A DNA stretch of 64,000 bases from Lichenifustis flavocetrariae (GCF_026130545.1 NZ_JAMOIM010000026.1:1-64000), one strand, 5' to 3'. Positions 8,524-18,791 are shown, counted from the first letter of the stretch. The notes: generated by a model not told the origin, from the sequence alone. Program-made: numbers and translations.

Positions 8524-10764
8524 CTAGACCTTCCAAGGTTTTTGTCGCTGCGGCTGGAAGGATAAGCGGTAATCATTGTCGTAATTATCAAAAGCGGGGT
8601 TGTAGAACGGATCGCGCTGAAGCAGGTCACCCCATTTGTCCCGCATAAATCGGCACTCGCCGTGGAAGCGGTCCATTTTTTCCCCCGCGAGATCCGATCC
8701 GCGCGAAGCCGATTCCAGATGGTACAGCTCGGCAAATGGTGTCCAGATCACTTTATAGCCGGCCGCCCGGACCTTGAGACACAGATCGATATCGTTGAAC
8801 GCGACCCCGAGATGATCCGCCTCAAGTCCACCTACCTGCTCGTAGAGGTTGCGTCGCACGGCCAGACAGGCGCCCGTCACCGCACTGACGTCCCGGGCTA
8901 GCGCCAGGGAGCCGAAATAGCCGAGATCGTCACGGTCCTGAAACCACCCGAAATGGCCGGCGATGCCCGGGCCACCCTCAAAAGTTCCTGCCCCAAGTCT
9001 CACACCGGCGTGTTGGATACGTGTGTCGGCATAGATGAGCTTGGCGCCGACGACCCCCACGTCGGCCCGCTGCAGTAGGCTGACCATTTCCAAAAGCCAG
9101 TCTGGTTTGATGACGTCGATGTCGTTGTTCAAAAGCAACAAGATCTCGCCTTGTGCCTCACGGGCGGCCGCGTTGTTCAAAGCCGAGTAGTTGAACGGCC
9201 CGGCTTGCGACAAGACGCGTACCCTTGGGTCCAAAGTCAGCTCAGCGAACAAGTCATGCGTCTCCCTCTCGACGCTGCCATTGTCGACGATGATGACTTC
9301 GAATCGCCCATAGGCCGTCCGTTTGAGCAAGCCCTCCAGGCATTGCCGCATCAGATCCGCGCGATCTCGCGTCGGGATGAGGATGCTGACGAGAGGTTCC
9401 GGCTGACAAAGGACCCAGCGGACACGGTTCCAGGGGACGTGTTCAGACACACGACCGACCGTCGCGATCGGGTTCGCTCCGTCTCGGTTCAGAAATTCGG
9501 CCACGGCCCGCTGGGCTGATTGGATGCAGCGGTCAAGATAGGCCTGAGAAAACGACTCGCCGCCGCTGGTTTGACGCCAGTGGTAGAGCACGGCCGGAAT
9601 ATGCCGGATCTTCTCCGGCGTCGTCATGGCCACGATACGGAGCGCAAGATCGTAATCCTGACTGCCCTCAAAGCCCGGACGAAATCCGCCGACACTGTCG
9701 ACCAGCGATTTCCGATACACCGTCAGGTGGTTGAACATGTTCTGGCCGAGCAGAAGGTCCAGGCTGAAATCGGACTTGAAATAGGGGTCGTAACGGCGCC
9801 CGTTCTCGTCGATCTTGTCCTCGTCGCTGAAGACGATATCGGCGGCCGGATGCACATTGAGTTCGACCGCGATCTCATAAAGTGCCTGCTCGGCAAGCAG
9901 ATCGTCATGATCGAGCAGAGCCACGAATGCCCCCGTGGCGAGCCCCAATGCGCTGTTCGAAGCCGCCGCGATGTGCCCGTTCTCTTGCCGATGCAAGTGC
10001 TTTACGCGCGCATCGGCTTCAGCGAAACGATCAAACAGCTTGGCGATATGAGGTTCTGTCGAGCCGTCGTCGACAATGCAGAGTTCCCAATCAGGGTAGA
10101 GCTGGTCGAACACGGATTGCACCGTGCTGGTCAAGACGGACTCCGGCGTATTGTAGACCGGAACGATGATGGAGATCTTCGGTCGATACTCCAACCGAGC
10201 CACATGCTCTTTGATCGCCCCGCGATCGGCGGCGGTCAGCCGATCCAGTTGTTTCACCCAGCGGCCGTAGGCTTGGTCGTTCGTGCGATCCCGTGGTGAA
10301 ACGGTGGGCGCATTCAACATGATCCGCTGAATGTTCGTCCAAACCCCAATTCGATTGCGCCGATTCATTCGCCGCAGGATCTGCAGGCGCATCGGCAGTC
10401 GATGCGGGGTGAGCAGCCAATACAGCAAGCGCATCCACCCCTTGTGGGTCGAATGAGGCTGGTTTCGAGCTTCCCAGACTGTTTGCACCACCCTCATGAT
10501 CCGCCGCATGACACCACCATTCGTCGTGCGATGGGCGACCTTGGACGCTTTTGATGACATCGTCGCTTGAACGCGCGGGCTGGCGCTTACCGCGGGAGGC
10601 CGACCCGATTCGTGTTCGTCAAGCGGAACCATGCCGGTCCTCTCCGGCGTGGAGACACGACGAAGTTCCACCGATGGAGCACGAACCGAAGGGCCGACGA
10701 GCGCCGATGACTCGAAGTGTTTGACATCACCATGGGGCAACCTAAATCCACTTCGCTCTTGCAA
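8524..10764 (-). CDS. two-domain GT2 glycosyltransferase
   Basis: A 746-residue protein with tandem GT2 domains. The first has SIIVPVYNTPE, CIVDDGSTE and LLDHDDLLAE; the second has SILIPTRDRADLM, IIVDNGS and LLLNNDIDVI. About 170 residues precede the first domain and contain no recognised fold. Several internal Met codons (about residues 45, 69 and 86) could be the true start, so the listed start is the outer limit. The architecture matches the protein at the left end of the window, which suggests two enzymes acting in the same glycan pathway. No close neighbour shares its strand immediately upstream. Confidence 0.85.
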   Translation of the reverse strand: MQERSGFRLPHGDVKHFESSALVGPSVRAPSVELRRVSTPERTGMVPLDEHESGRPPAVSASPRVQATMSSKASKVAHRTTNGGVMRRIMRVVQTVWEARNQPHSTHKGWMRLLYWLLTPHRLPMRLQILRRMNRRNRIGVWTNIQRIMLNAPTVSPRDRTNDQAYGRWVKQLDRLTAADRGAIKEHVARLEYRPKISIIVPVYNTPESVLTSTVQSVFDQLYPDWELCIVDDGSTEPHIAKLFDRFAEADARVKHLHRQENGHIAAASNSALGLATGAFVALLDHDDLLAEQALYEIAVELNVHPAADIVFSDEDKIDENGRRYDPYFKSDFSLDLLLGQNMFNHLTVYRKSLVDSVGGFRPGFEGSQDYDLALRIVAMTTPEKIRHIPAVLYHWRQTSGGESFSQAYLDRCIQSAQRAVAEFLNRDGANPIATVGRVSEHVPWNRVRWVLCQPEPLVSILIPTRDRADLMRQCLEGLLKRTAYGRFEVIIVDNGSVERETHDLFAELTLDPRVRVLSQAGPFNYSALNNAAAREAQGEILLLLNNDIDVIKPDWLLEMVSLLQRADVGVVGAKLIYADTRIQHAGVRLGAGTFEGGPGIAGHFGWFQDRDDLGYFGSLALARDVSAVTGACLAVRRNLYEQVGGLEADHLGVAFNDIDLCLKVRAAGYKVIWTPFAELYHLESASRGSDLAGEKMDRFHGECRFMRDKWGDLLQRDPFYNPAFDNYDNDYRLSFQPQRQKPWKV

Positions 10765-11166
10765 ATGTCCCTCATGACCGGGCTAGCTAAGCTCACGCGC
10801 TCGCTCTTTCGTGCATAATGCAGAAACGAATGCCTCGATAGACCTTTCCGGACAAGCTGCGACCACCGTGCCGGGGCTGCCACACACGTTCTGTTCGTCC
10901 CCATTTTCGGGCTTTGCTTTCGTTGGGACCCGCTCGTGTCATCAGCGATCGAGTTTTTCCTGGGTTCGGGATCGTGAACGGAAATTTGTGTCTGATTGTC
11001 TTCAAGTCTCACAGACCGCGAAAATCCATAGCTGTCCCGGCGAAAAAACGGGTCCATCAACCGAGTGGGTCGACAATCAACAGACTCAAGGCCGCATGCC
11101 CGTCGCCGTCCGCGGATCACGCTTACACTTGCCGAAGGATGTAAGCAGGGCTAGGAAAATCTAGAG
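10765..11166. other. intergenic region without a recognised gene
   Basis: About 400 nt upstream of the minus-strand GT2 gene. A plus-strand frame of about 76 codons (10914-11144) and its overlapping alternatives match no family, are basic and Ser/Pro-rich, and lack a ribosome binding site. I treat them as chance ORFs. The promoter of the GT2 gene is presumably here. Confidence 0.4.
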
Positions 11167-11323
11167 ATGTCCAAGGATCGGTTGGTCGACGTACTGGTCG
11201 TCCAAGATGTGAGTGGGCAGAGTCGGTTCACGTCAACTTCTTCGGTAATCCTGTCGTCGAGCGTGGCGATTTTATGAGGGACCCCCGCTGATTACGCCAG
11301 CCTATCGGGACCATCTGCGTCGG

Positions 11324-11659
11324 TTGAAGAGCGAGTTCGACGCGGCCTGTGCGGATGTAGAAGATTTTTCTGACCGGAGCAGCACATCTTTTCGGACTGC
11401 TCAAGACCTTTATCGAACTTGGATCAAAGCGATCGACGGAGCCGCCTTGGCGCTGCTGGACGACCTTGATGCTCTGGACAGGGCTCAGTCTGACGCGACC
11501 AAAGGCAGCAGTTTTTCTCCTGTGTACTCTCCCGTGGAAGCGATGCGTCCTGGAGAGGTGGATCATGTCTTCGCGGAGATCGACGATGCACTGCAGGCCA
11601 GGGCGATCGTAAGCGCGTCCGATGACGACAACGACAATAGCGATCTGTTCGGCGAATAG
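11324..11659 (+). CDS. small hypothetical protein, probably 5'-broken
   Basis: A 111-residue acidic, largely helical protein ending in a run of Asp/Asn/Ser (SDDDNDNSDLFGE). The frame has no ATG; the first usable codon is TTG. In the adjacent frame, just upstream, the sequence SVHVNFFGNPVVERGDFMRD stops at 11288-11290. Adding one C to the C5 run at about 11284-11288 would join it to PLITPAYRDHL in this frame. The gene therefore looks like the 3' part of a longer ORF broken by a one-base deletion. No family was recognised. It converges on the GT4-GT2 gene with only 6 nt between the stops. Confidence 0.4.
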   Translation: MKSEFDAACADVEDFSDRSSTSFRTAQDLYRTWIKAIDGAALALLDDLDALDRAQSDATKGSSFSPVYSPVEAMRPGEVDHVFAEIDDALQARAIVSASDDDNDNSDLFGE

Positions 11660-11665
11660 GCCAGT

Positions 11666-13663
11666 TTAGGCGAGATCTCCCGTGAGAGCGTTGCGCACGG
11701 ACAGATCGACCAAGCGTTGCAAGCCTGGTGGGAGCTGATCGGCGTAAGCACGCCAGATCTTCGCCGTGTTGGCGAAGAGGTTGGTCGAGACTGACATCCC
11801 CGTAGGCAGCCGCCGATACCAAAAGAGCGGGACAGGCAGCGAGACTGTTTTGAACCCTGCGAGCGCGGCTCTGGCGTGAAGATGCCAATCTTCGAAACCC
11901 ACCCCGTGCTCCTCATGGAAGGGACCGATCCCCTCGAAAACCTCGCGACGATAGATCCCGGTGGCATCGCCGAAACAATTGATCGAAAGTCCGAGTTCGA
12001 GTGGGCCGCCGAGAAACCCCCACCGGTCCGTCGTGAGAAGCTCGGCCGGATCCGCAGGATGCAGCGGATTGCGGAACAAGGCCATCTGGCATGTCACGAT
12101 GTCGGCTTGGCTCATCGTCATCGCACGATCAAGGGTTTCAACCAGGTCGGGAAAGGCGAGGTTGTCATCGTCCATGAAGATGAGGCGCTCCGCATCCGTG
12201 CTTCGCAATCCGGCATTGCGAGCCGCGCCAAGATAGCGGTTGGTTTCGCGCATCACTTTGAGGCGAAACGGCCACAGACGGTTTTCTGCCGCCGCAAGAC
12301 CTCGCTCCGCTTCAAGCGATGGACTGCCGTCGTCGACCAGGATCAAATCAAAGTCGGTGTAGGTCTGAGCCGCCAGCGCTTCCAAAGCTTGATTCAGGAG
12401 CACGGGCCGTTCGTAGTGGGTGACGATCACGGCAATGCGATCTTCGTGGCGTCGCTCCGCCTTGGCGTCGGAGACAGGCGTGCGCCTCGGACGCGGCAAG
12501 CCATCGAGCCAGCTCAGCCAGCTCCGAGCCACCTCGGGCTCATGGTAAGCCGCTTGCGCCGGCGCGAACGGCTGGCCCAGCAAGCTGGCCAGCCGCTTGG
12601 CGAGGGAGGCCGGACGAGGCTCAACCAACACCCGCTCGACATCCACTGCGGAGATGAGCTCCGGAATGCCACCGCTCAACGTCGATAAGAAGGGAATGCC
12701 CTTTCGAAGGCACTCCGAGATCACGCAAGGCGCATTGTCCGTCAGCGAGGGAATGACCGCCAAGGCACCGCTTTCACGCAGGAACCGCTGCGCGCCATCC
12801 GTGTCGAGGTCCGTCTCGAAGGAGATGCGCGGCAGGAGATCCGGGCGACGCTGCCCGACGATCCCCCGGATCATGTCAGGCGTGTGGGAAGCTGGTTTGC
12901 CCAAGAACACAACGTCGAAGTCGGACCCCGTCAACTGCTCTGAGAGGATGGCTTCGAGGAAGAGGTCGACGCCCTTGCGGGTCTCAAGCCGGCCGAAAAA
13001 AGCGAGCGTGTTGACGGATGACAAACCTGAGGGGTCAACCTGAGCGATGTCCTCCGGATCCGACCAAAGATACAGCGGCAAGGCAGTGCTGTTCGGCGGA
13101 AGGACCTGGCCGGATGTACGAAGCCAATCAAGCATATAGCGTGATGGGCTCACCACAACGTCGGCGCCGCTGAAAGCCTCACCCTCGGTGTGAAGCTGCG
13201 CCAGCGTCCGCTGGTCCCGCACAAGCATCTGGTTGGCGCCGAGCAGCCAGGCTGTCGGTCCATGGGCGAAAATGCCCAGGACTGTCTGCGCGAAGGCAAG
13301 CCCCGTGCGCTTGGCGACGATACTGCTGAAAGCGGGGCCCTCCCAATCCTGGAACAGCACCAGGTCGTCATCGCGGGTGCGCAAGTGTTCGAAGATCACG
13401 CAGGTCTCGCGCAACAAGACCGGATGCATCTCGCCTCTGCGCGCATCGAGGTGGATCAGCGAGACCCCGGCGGAAATGCAACGCTTCGGCCAGACGTCCA
13501 TATAGTCTATGGCGGCGGCACCGGTATAGAGAACCGTCACCCGGTGGCCCGATCGGGCCAAGAACAACGCCAAGTGAGTCGTGGCCGTTCCGATACCGCC
13601 ATTCTTATGCGCGCCAAGGAGCTCGCTCGCGACAAGACAGATGCGCAGGGATGGGCCGGTCAC
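11666..13663 (-). CDS. GT4-GT2 bifunctional glycosyltransferase
   Basis: A 665-residue fusion. The N-terminal half is a GT-B enzyme of the GT4 type: a Gly-rich KNGGIGTATTHLALFLA loop near residue 20, a donor-side LAFFGRLETRKGVDLFLEA and a later conserved acidic region. The C-terminal half is a GT2 domain (IAVIVTHYERP, LILVDDGSP, RLIFMDDDN). I place the start at a GTG whose last three bases overlap the TGA of the upstream sulfotransferase gene (GTGA). The longer open frame upstream runs inside that gene. The fusion probably adds two successive sugars. It is the last gene of the minus-strand run that includes the secretion genes. Confidence 0.85.
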   Translation of the reverse strand: MTGPSLRICLVASELLGAHKNGGIGTATTHLALFLARSGHRVTVLYTGAAAIDYMDVWPKRCISAGVSLIHLDARRGEMHPVLLRETCVIFEHLRTRDDDLVLFQDWEGPAFSSIVAKRTGLAFAQTVLGIFAHGPTAWLLGANQMLVRDQRTLAQLHTEGEAFSGADVVVSPSRYMLDWLRTSGQVLPPNSTALPLYLWSDPEDIAQVDPSGLSSVNTLAFFGRLETRKGVDLFLEAILSEQLTGSDFDVVFLGKPASHTPDMIRGIVGQRRPDLLPRISFETDLDTDGAQRFLRESGALAVIPSLTDNAPCVISECLRKGIPFLSTLSGGIPELISAVDVERVLVEPRPASLAKRLASLLGQPFAPAQAAYHEPEVARSWLSWLDGLPRPRRTPVSDAKAERRHEDRIAVIVTHYERPVLLNQALEALAAQTYTDFDLILVDDGSPSLEAERGLAAAENRLWPFRLKVMRETNRYLGAARNAGLRSTDAERLIFMDDDNLAFPDLVETLDRAMTMSQADIVTCQMALFRNPLHPADPAELLTTDRWGFLGGPLELGLSINCFGDATGIYRREVFEGIGPFHEEHGVGFEDWHLHARAALAGFKTVSLPVPLFWYRRLPTGMSVSTNLFANTAKIWRAYADQLPPGLQRLVDLSVRNALTGDLA

Positions 13664-15015
13664 GAGCGACCCAGAAAAGTGCGGGCGAACAAGCGCAGCG
13701 GGGCAGCGAGACGCCACGATGTCGACCGCTCCATGGCCGAAATGCGGACCTCAGCAGCCCCAAGACCGAGCTCCGCGCGCTGAAGGGCATCGGCCAACCG
13801 GGTTCGCTCGGCTTCGTCGGCCGCCGCCCGTGCCTGCTCGGCCGCAATCGCCGCCCTGTGTTGGGCGAGCTCGCCATCGATACTCCTGATCCGAGCCTCC
13901 TGAGAGTCGACTGTTTGCTGCAGGGCGAGCTTGTCGCTGTTGGCTCGTGTCAGTGCCACCCAGGTTCGCTGGAGATTTGCACGAATGTCGGCTTCGGCGA
14001 GGCTCGCGGCACCCAGGCGCTGCTGCGCACTTTCAGCCTCTTGGTAAAAGCGCCAAACAACGGGATACAGACCTTCCAACGTCACGATGAGGTCGCGTGT
14101 CCCGGCCATCCTCCGAAGAAAGCTGGCCTCAACGGCCGCGATGCCGGTTTCATCCCCGTCGCAAAGGCAATGATAGAGCTCTCCGGCGAGATCCTCGGTG
14201 GTTAGCGCGTCGGGGGTCGAGGACTTTGCTCTCCTTACATGCCCGGAGTCAGATCTGGCGTTTGCATGGAGAAAGGTCTGCACCTCGACGGATGCGTCGG
14301 ACACATCCCGGGTCCACATGCGACCCATCGCGCTGCTGATCCGCCCCGCAACCGAACGCCAATCGGACAGAAGGTCGCTGTAGCGCACAAAGACCTTGGC
14401 ATGCCCTTGGGCTCCGCGAATAGAAGCCAGCATATAGCGCAGCCATACGGCCTCGCCGCGCGGGGAAACCCAGGCATCATAGGGAAAGTCTTTGAGGTGA
14501 CGTCGCCGCAAAGAGTCAGCGACATCGACGGGGTGGCGCAGGGGAATGACATGCACCACGCGATATCCGCAGTTGGACAAAGCTTGGTTCCAGATCGGAG
14601 CCAGCAAGGCTGTTCTGGGATCCTTTAAGACGACGATGTCACCCGAAATGGACCGCCTCGCAAAATCCGCAGCCTCCGTTTCGAAAAGTTTCGCGGCCGG
14701 CGAAGTGAACCAATCCGGGTGAATCTCGACCGCGCTATAGATGTCGGACTCCGCATCGGCGAGCATGCGATCGTTGAGCGCCACCATACCGCTCGGTTCC
14801 CAATGCCCGTGCGGGTTACCGGCATTCGCAGGAACGAGATCTTCGGGAAGCGAAGCCCCCAACAGTGACAAGGTCCTGGCCAGTGCAGACGTTCCGCTGC
14901 GGTGCATGCCGCTTATCAAAATAGCCGTCGGCGTATCGGCATCTGGACCGCCGGCACCCGACCCATCCCGCAGGGGACTCCGGGAAAATGGCACGGCCTG
15001 CGCTTGAAGCGGCAT
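13660..15015 (-). CDS. sulfotransferase-like P-loop protein with C-terminal coiled coil
   Basis: About 451 residues. The N-terminus has the sulfotransferase 5'-phosphosulfate loop ISGMHRSGTSALARTLSLLG, and a later stretch RVVHVIPLRHPVDVADSL resembles the 3'-phosphate-binding region. A role in sulfating a glycan or protein is likely but unproven. The last 110 residues form a coiled coil (heptad-like Leu/Ala with many Gln/Glu) and end with STSWRLAAPLR and a basic tail. The same kind of tail ends the coiled-coil protein encoded at 22.2-23.1 kb. I prefer the second candidate start (ATG at 15015) over a GTG 33 nt upstream, without strong evidence. The gene overlaps the GT4-GT2 gene by 4 nt and follows the HlyD gene. 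Confidence 0.7.
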   Translation of the reverse strand: MPLQAQAVPFSRSPLRDGSGAGGPDADTPTAILISGMHRSGTSALARTLSLLGASLPEDLVPANAGNPHGHWEPSGMVALNDRMLADAESDIYSAVEIHPDWFTSPAAKLFETEAADFARRSISGDIVVLKDPRTALLAPIWNQALSNCGYRVVHVIPLRHPVDVADSLRRRHLKDFPYDAWVSPRGEAVWLRYMLASIRGAQGHAKVFVRYSDLLSDWRSVAGRISSAMGRMWTRDVSDASVEVQTFLHANARSDSGHVRRAKSSTPDALTTEDLAGELYHCLCDGDETGIAAVEASFLRRMAGTRDLIVTLEGLYPVVWRFYQEAESAQQRLGAASLAEADIRANLQRTWVALTRANSDKLALQQTVDSQEARIRSIDGELAQHRAAIAAEQARAAADEAERTRLADALQRAELGLGAAEVRISAMERSTSWRLAAPLRLFARTFLGRS

Positions 15016-15117
15016 CTGCTTCACTTTCTCATACGAAAAGGCGAGCACACCGGTTCGACGAAGGCACGCACATACTGATGCAAGTGTCTGGCAAAGCGAG
15101 GCTCGGCCGTCCAGGCA

Positions 15118-16623
15118 TTATCGTTCGTGGGCGGCCTGAGACGACGCTTCCCATATGGGAGCCAGAGCATACTGAATAACCCTGCGATCGCCGGTCTGGA
15201 TTTCCGCCGTCACCATCATACCCGGCAGCAAAGGTACATTCTTTCCGTCGGCGTTGATGATGGTTTTATCCATTTCCACGGTCACGGGGTAGACGAGGTT
15301 CTGCACCTTTTGGTTTCCGCTCAAAGCCGAGTTGTTGATCGGACGTGCGAGCGTGCTTGCGTCCGAAGAGGCTGTGGCCTCCTGCGAGTCCACGGCTTCG
15401 TTCGAAATGCGTTTCACCGTGCCCTTCAGCGTGCCGTAGTGGCTGAACGGGAAGGCATCCACCTTGAGAACCACTTCTTGGCCCACCTTGATGAAACCGA
15501 TGTCTTGATTCTGTACCAGCGCCATGACTTCGAGCGCCTTTGTCGAAGGGACGATCACCATGAGCGGCTGGCCCGAGGTGACCACCTGCCCGACGGTGGT
15601 CACCGCAAGCTGCTGTACTGTGCCGTCGATCGGCGCAACGATGCGCGCTTGCTGTACCCGATTGTTCGCCTTGATGTAGTTCTGCTCCACATCCTCGCGC
15701 CGTCGCTCGGCATCGCTTAGCTTCTGGTTCTGTGTCGCCAGGAATTCGCGCATGGCCTGATCGAGCTTCCGCTGCAGCGATACAACCGCGGCGTCGTTCT
15801 CAAGAACCTGCCCATGATCGTCCATTAAATTGCGCTGCTCGTTCTCCAGTTGCTGGCTCGCGTCGATCACGGCTGCGTGGCTGCCCGACTGGCGGTCCTC
15901 CAAGGTCTGCTTCATGTTCAGTCGCTCGGCCATGAAGTTAATGACCTTCTGGCGAGCGACTATATTGTCTTTGAGGCGCTGATTGTGTGCCGTCTTCTCG
16001 GACAACTGCGCTTTCAGGGAATCCACTTGCGACTGATACTGGCTTATCTCTGCTTGGAACAGCGCGTCGTCTCGCTTGCGTAGCGCCTCGGGGACATCTC
16101 CGGGATAATTGATACTCGCATTGGCACCGCCGGATTGAACAACAGCGATCTCGGTTCCGCGACGGGCAATCTCTGCATGCAGCGATTGCAGCTCCGCCTG
16201 CGCGGAAGTGCGATCGGCTTGGCTCAGCGTCGCATCGAGCTGCACAAGAAGATCGCCCGCCTTGACGACGGAGCCGTTTTGGACAGCAACTTCAGATACG
16301 CGTCCGACATCGAGTGGCTGCACGACCTTCGAGCGACCGCTTGGCTGGATCCGCCCCTGAGCTTCAGCGAAGATGTCGATCCTGGCAAACGTACTCCAGG
16401 CAATCGCTGCGGCCAGCATGCCGCAGATCGTCCACAGCATCAGGTGCATCTTCGGTGAGGCTGGCCTCTCGAGGATCTCGAGATGAGCGGGTAGAAACTC
16501 GGTGTAAAGCGCCGGAGTGCGGGCAGGGGCACTATTGCGCCGCAAGAGGGCCGGAAGCCGCGACACCAATGCCGGCAGACGGTTCGGCTGCGGCGGCACG
16601 GTAAGATCGGTCTGCGTGCTCAT
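15118..16623 (-). CDS. HlyD-family type I secretion periplasmic adaptor
   Basis: A 501-residue membrane fusion protein. A cytoplasmic N-terminus of about 70 residues is followed by one transmembrane helix (near residues 62-82). Next come a lipoyl half (GRIQPSGRSKVVQPL), a long alpha-helical hairpin (about residues 140-330) and the second lipoyl half with the family signature region IVAPIDGTVQQLAV. The C-terminal beta-barrel ends near residue 490. It links the inner-membrane ABC exporter to an outer-membrane TolC-type channel; no TolC gene lies in this window, so a distant one is presumably used. The ATG overlaps the stop of the ABC transporter gene by 4 nt (ATGA), so the two are co-translated. 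Confidence 0.93.
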   Translation of the reverse strand: MSTQTDLTVPPQPNRLPALVSRLPALLRRNSAPARTPALYTEFLPAHLEILERPASPKMHLMLWTICGMLAAAIAWSTFARIDIFAEAQGRIQPSGRSKVVQPLDVGRVSEVAVQNGSVVKAGDLLVQLDATLSQADRTSAQAELQSLHAEIARRGTEIAVVQSGGANASINYPGDVPEALRKRDDALFQAEISQYQSQVDSLKAQLSEKTAHNQRLKDNIVARQKVINFMAERLNMKQTLEDRQSGSHAAVIDASQQLENEQRNLMDDHGQVLENDAAVVSLQRKLDQAMREFLATQNQKLSDAERRREDVEQNYIKANNRVQQARIVAPIDGTVQQLAVTTVGQVVTSGQPLMVIVPSTKALEVMALVQNQDIGFIKVGQEVVLKVDAFPFSHYGTLKGTVKRISNEAVDSQEATASSDASTLARPINNSALSGNQKVQNLVYPVTVEMDKTIINADGKNVPLLPGMMVTAEIQTGDRRVIQYALAPIWEASSQAAHER

Positions 16624-18791
16624 GCTGCCTCGCTTTCACCGGCTTGGATCCGCCAGAGGCGGCCGTAAAGACTGGTCGGGAGCGCTAGCAGTTCGCCATG
16701 CGACCCGTCTTCGATAATCCGGCCGTCCTGCACCGCGATGATGCGGTCGCACTCCCGCACGGCCGCGAGACGATGCGCGATGATGATGACTGTGCGGCCT
16801 TTCACGATATGCCGCATGTTCTCCTGGATGATGCGCTCACTCTCGTAGTCAAGAGCGGAGGTCGCCTCGTCGAGGATGAGGATGCGCGGGTTCGCGGCGA
16901 GCGCGCGAGCGATCGCGAGGCGCTGGCGCTGGCCGCCTGACAAATTCGCGCCGCGCTCGACGATCATCGTGTCGTAGCCCAGCGGTAGTCGATTGATGAA
17001 CTCGTCGGCACCCGAAAGCCGCGCCATGGCTATGACCTGGGCGCGCGACATCGCCGGGTTTACGAGAGCGATGTTCTCGTGCACCGTCTTGTTGAAGAGC
17101 AAGTTTTCCTGCAGCACGACGCCCACTTGGCGTCGCAGCCAAGCCGGATCTACTTGGGCGATGTCGATGCCGTCGACCAAGATCTGCCCGCGCTCGGGGT
17201 TGTAGAGCCGTTGTATGAGTTTTGTCAGGGTCGACTTGCCCGATCCCGACGGGCCAACGATGCCGATCACCTGTCCAGCAGGGATCTGCAGGTTGATGTC
17301 CTTGAGGATCTCGCGGCCGCCCGAGTCGTAGCGGAACGTCATACCTCGAATATGGACCTGGCCCTTGGCGGGCGGTAGATGCGCCTGTGCCATAGGCGTC
17401 GATTCGGGGAAGCTGTTCATGATATCGCCGAGCCGGTCGACCGAGATCTGAACTTGCTGGAAATCCTGCCAGAGCTGCGAGATGCGCAGAATGGGGCCGG
17501 TGACCTGGCCGAAGATCATATTGAAGGCGATGAGGCCACCGACCGTGAGGTCGCCGTTGATGACCGCCTCGGCCCCAAAAAACAGCACCGCGGCCGACGA
17601 GAGCCGGCTCACGTATTGAAAGGCGTTCTGCCCGACATTGGCGACCGAGACCGCATCGAAAGACGAGCCAACATAGGAGGCGAGCTTCTCTTCCCACTCC
17701 GACCGCAGCACCGGCTCGATCGCCATGGCCTTGATGGTTTGGATGCCGACAACGGATTCAACCAGAAATTGCGTCGACAACGCACTCTTGTTGAACTTTT
17801 CGTTCATACGTCGCCGCAGGATGGGTCGCAACGCGATGCCGATGAGCACGTAGATGGGCAGGGACGCGAGAGCGATGGCCGACAGCAAAGGCGAGTAGGC
17901 AATCATCACCGCGATGAGAACGAAGGAGAAGATGACATCGAGACCCGTCAGCAGTGCTTGACCGGTCAGAAAGTTGCGGACCTGTTCGATCTCGCGCATA
18001 CGGGCCACTGTCTGCCCCGCGGCGCGGGCCTCGAAGTAGGCGAGCGGTAGCCGCACCATGTGGTCGAACAGCTTGGCGCCGAGTTCGACGTCGATGCGGC
18101 TCGTGGTATGGGTCAGCATGTACGTGCGCAGCCACGTGAGCAGCGCCTGGAACAGGCCCACGAGGCACATGGCGAGCACGACCATGTACAGGGTCGACAT
18201 CCCCTTGTGAACCAAGACCTTGTCGATAACGATTTGGAACAGGAGCGGCGTTGCCAGGACGCAAAGCTGGATGAACAGCGACGCCACAACCACGCTGGCG
18301 AGCGGCCGGCGGTAACGCCACATCGACGGCAGGAACCAGGCAAGCGAGAAGTTGCCCACTTCCTGCTTCAGCGACACGCGTCGCGCGAACAGAAGGACCG
18401 CACCGGCCCATTCCGCCGTCATTTCCTCGGGCGTAAGATTGCGCACTTCCCGGGTCACGGCGTTGACGAGGCGCATCTTGCCGTCTTCGTGACGCCGGCC
18501 GTAGATCAGCAGTTCGCCGCTCTTCATCTCCACCACGGCCGGGAGGGGCACGTCGGCGAGCGTCTTCAAGTTCTGACGCTGGAGGCGCCGTGCCTTGAGT
18601 TGCACCAGCTTGCTGGCGCGTACGACGTCCAGGCCCGTACAGAGCCGCTCACCGAATCCGAGTTCATGCCGGATCTGGCCCACGTCGCAACTGATCCGGT
18701 GGAAATTGGCGATCAAAGCCAGCGCTGGTAGACCGGTGTCCACCTGCGGCGCCTGAGCGTCTTTCGGTGTCGAGGGCTCCGCAAGGCTCAC
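16620..18791 (-). CDS. type I secretion ABC transporter with C39-like domain
   Basis: A 723-residue exporter of the HlyB/RTX type. The first 140 residues form a C39-peptidase-like domain, but the catalytic Cys region reads ALIANFHRISC and lacks the cysteine at the active position. It should therefore bind substrate rather than cleave a leader, as known for HlyB. Six transmembrane helices span about residues 160-440. The nucleotide-binding domain shows Walker A GPSGSGKST near 512, signature LSGGQRQRLAIARAL near 616, Walker B ILILDEATSALD near 637 and the switch His in IIAHRL. The start is GTG. The RTX protein at 25.0-26.6 kb is the obvious substrate. Confidence 0.93.
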   Translation of the reverse strand: MSLAEPSTPKDAQAPQVDTGLPALALIANFHRISCDVGQIRHELGFGERLCTGLDVVRASKLVQLKARRLQRQNLKTLADVPLPAVVEMKSGELLIYGRRHEDGKMRLVNAVTREVRNLTPEEMTAEWAGAVLLFARRVSLKQEVGNFSLAWFLPSMWRYRRPLASVVVASLFIQLCVLATPLLFQIVIDKVLVHKGMSTLYMVVLAMCLVGLFQALLTWLRTYMLTHTTSRIDVELGAKLFDHMVRLPLAYFEARAAGQTVARMREIEQVRNFLTGQALLTGLDVIFSFVLIAVMIAYSPLLSAIALASLPIYVLIGIALRPILRRRMNEKFNKSALSTQFLVESVVGIQTIKAMAIEPVLRSEWEEKLASYVGSSFDAVSVANVGQNAFQYVSRLSSAAVLFFGAEAVINGDLTVGGLIAFNMIFGQVTGPILRISQLWQDFQQVQISVDRLGDIMNSFPESTPMAQAHLPPAKGQVHIRGMTFRYDSGGREILKDINLQIPAGQVIGIVGPSGSGKSTLTKLIQRLYNPERGQILVDGIDIAQVDPAWLRRQVGVVLQENLLFNKTVHENIALVNPAMSRAQVIAMARLSGADEFINRLPLGYDTMIVERGANLSGGQRQRLAIARALAANPRILILDEATSALDYESERIIQENMRHIVKGRTVIIIAHRLAAVRECDRIIAVQDGRIIEDGSHGELLALPTSLYGRLWRIQAGESEAA

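Noticed and set aside
10914-11144. 76-codon plus-strand frame upstream of the minus-strand GT2 gene
   Set aside because: No homology recognised, no ribosome binding site, and overlapping frames of similar quality.
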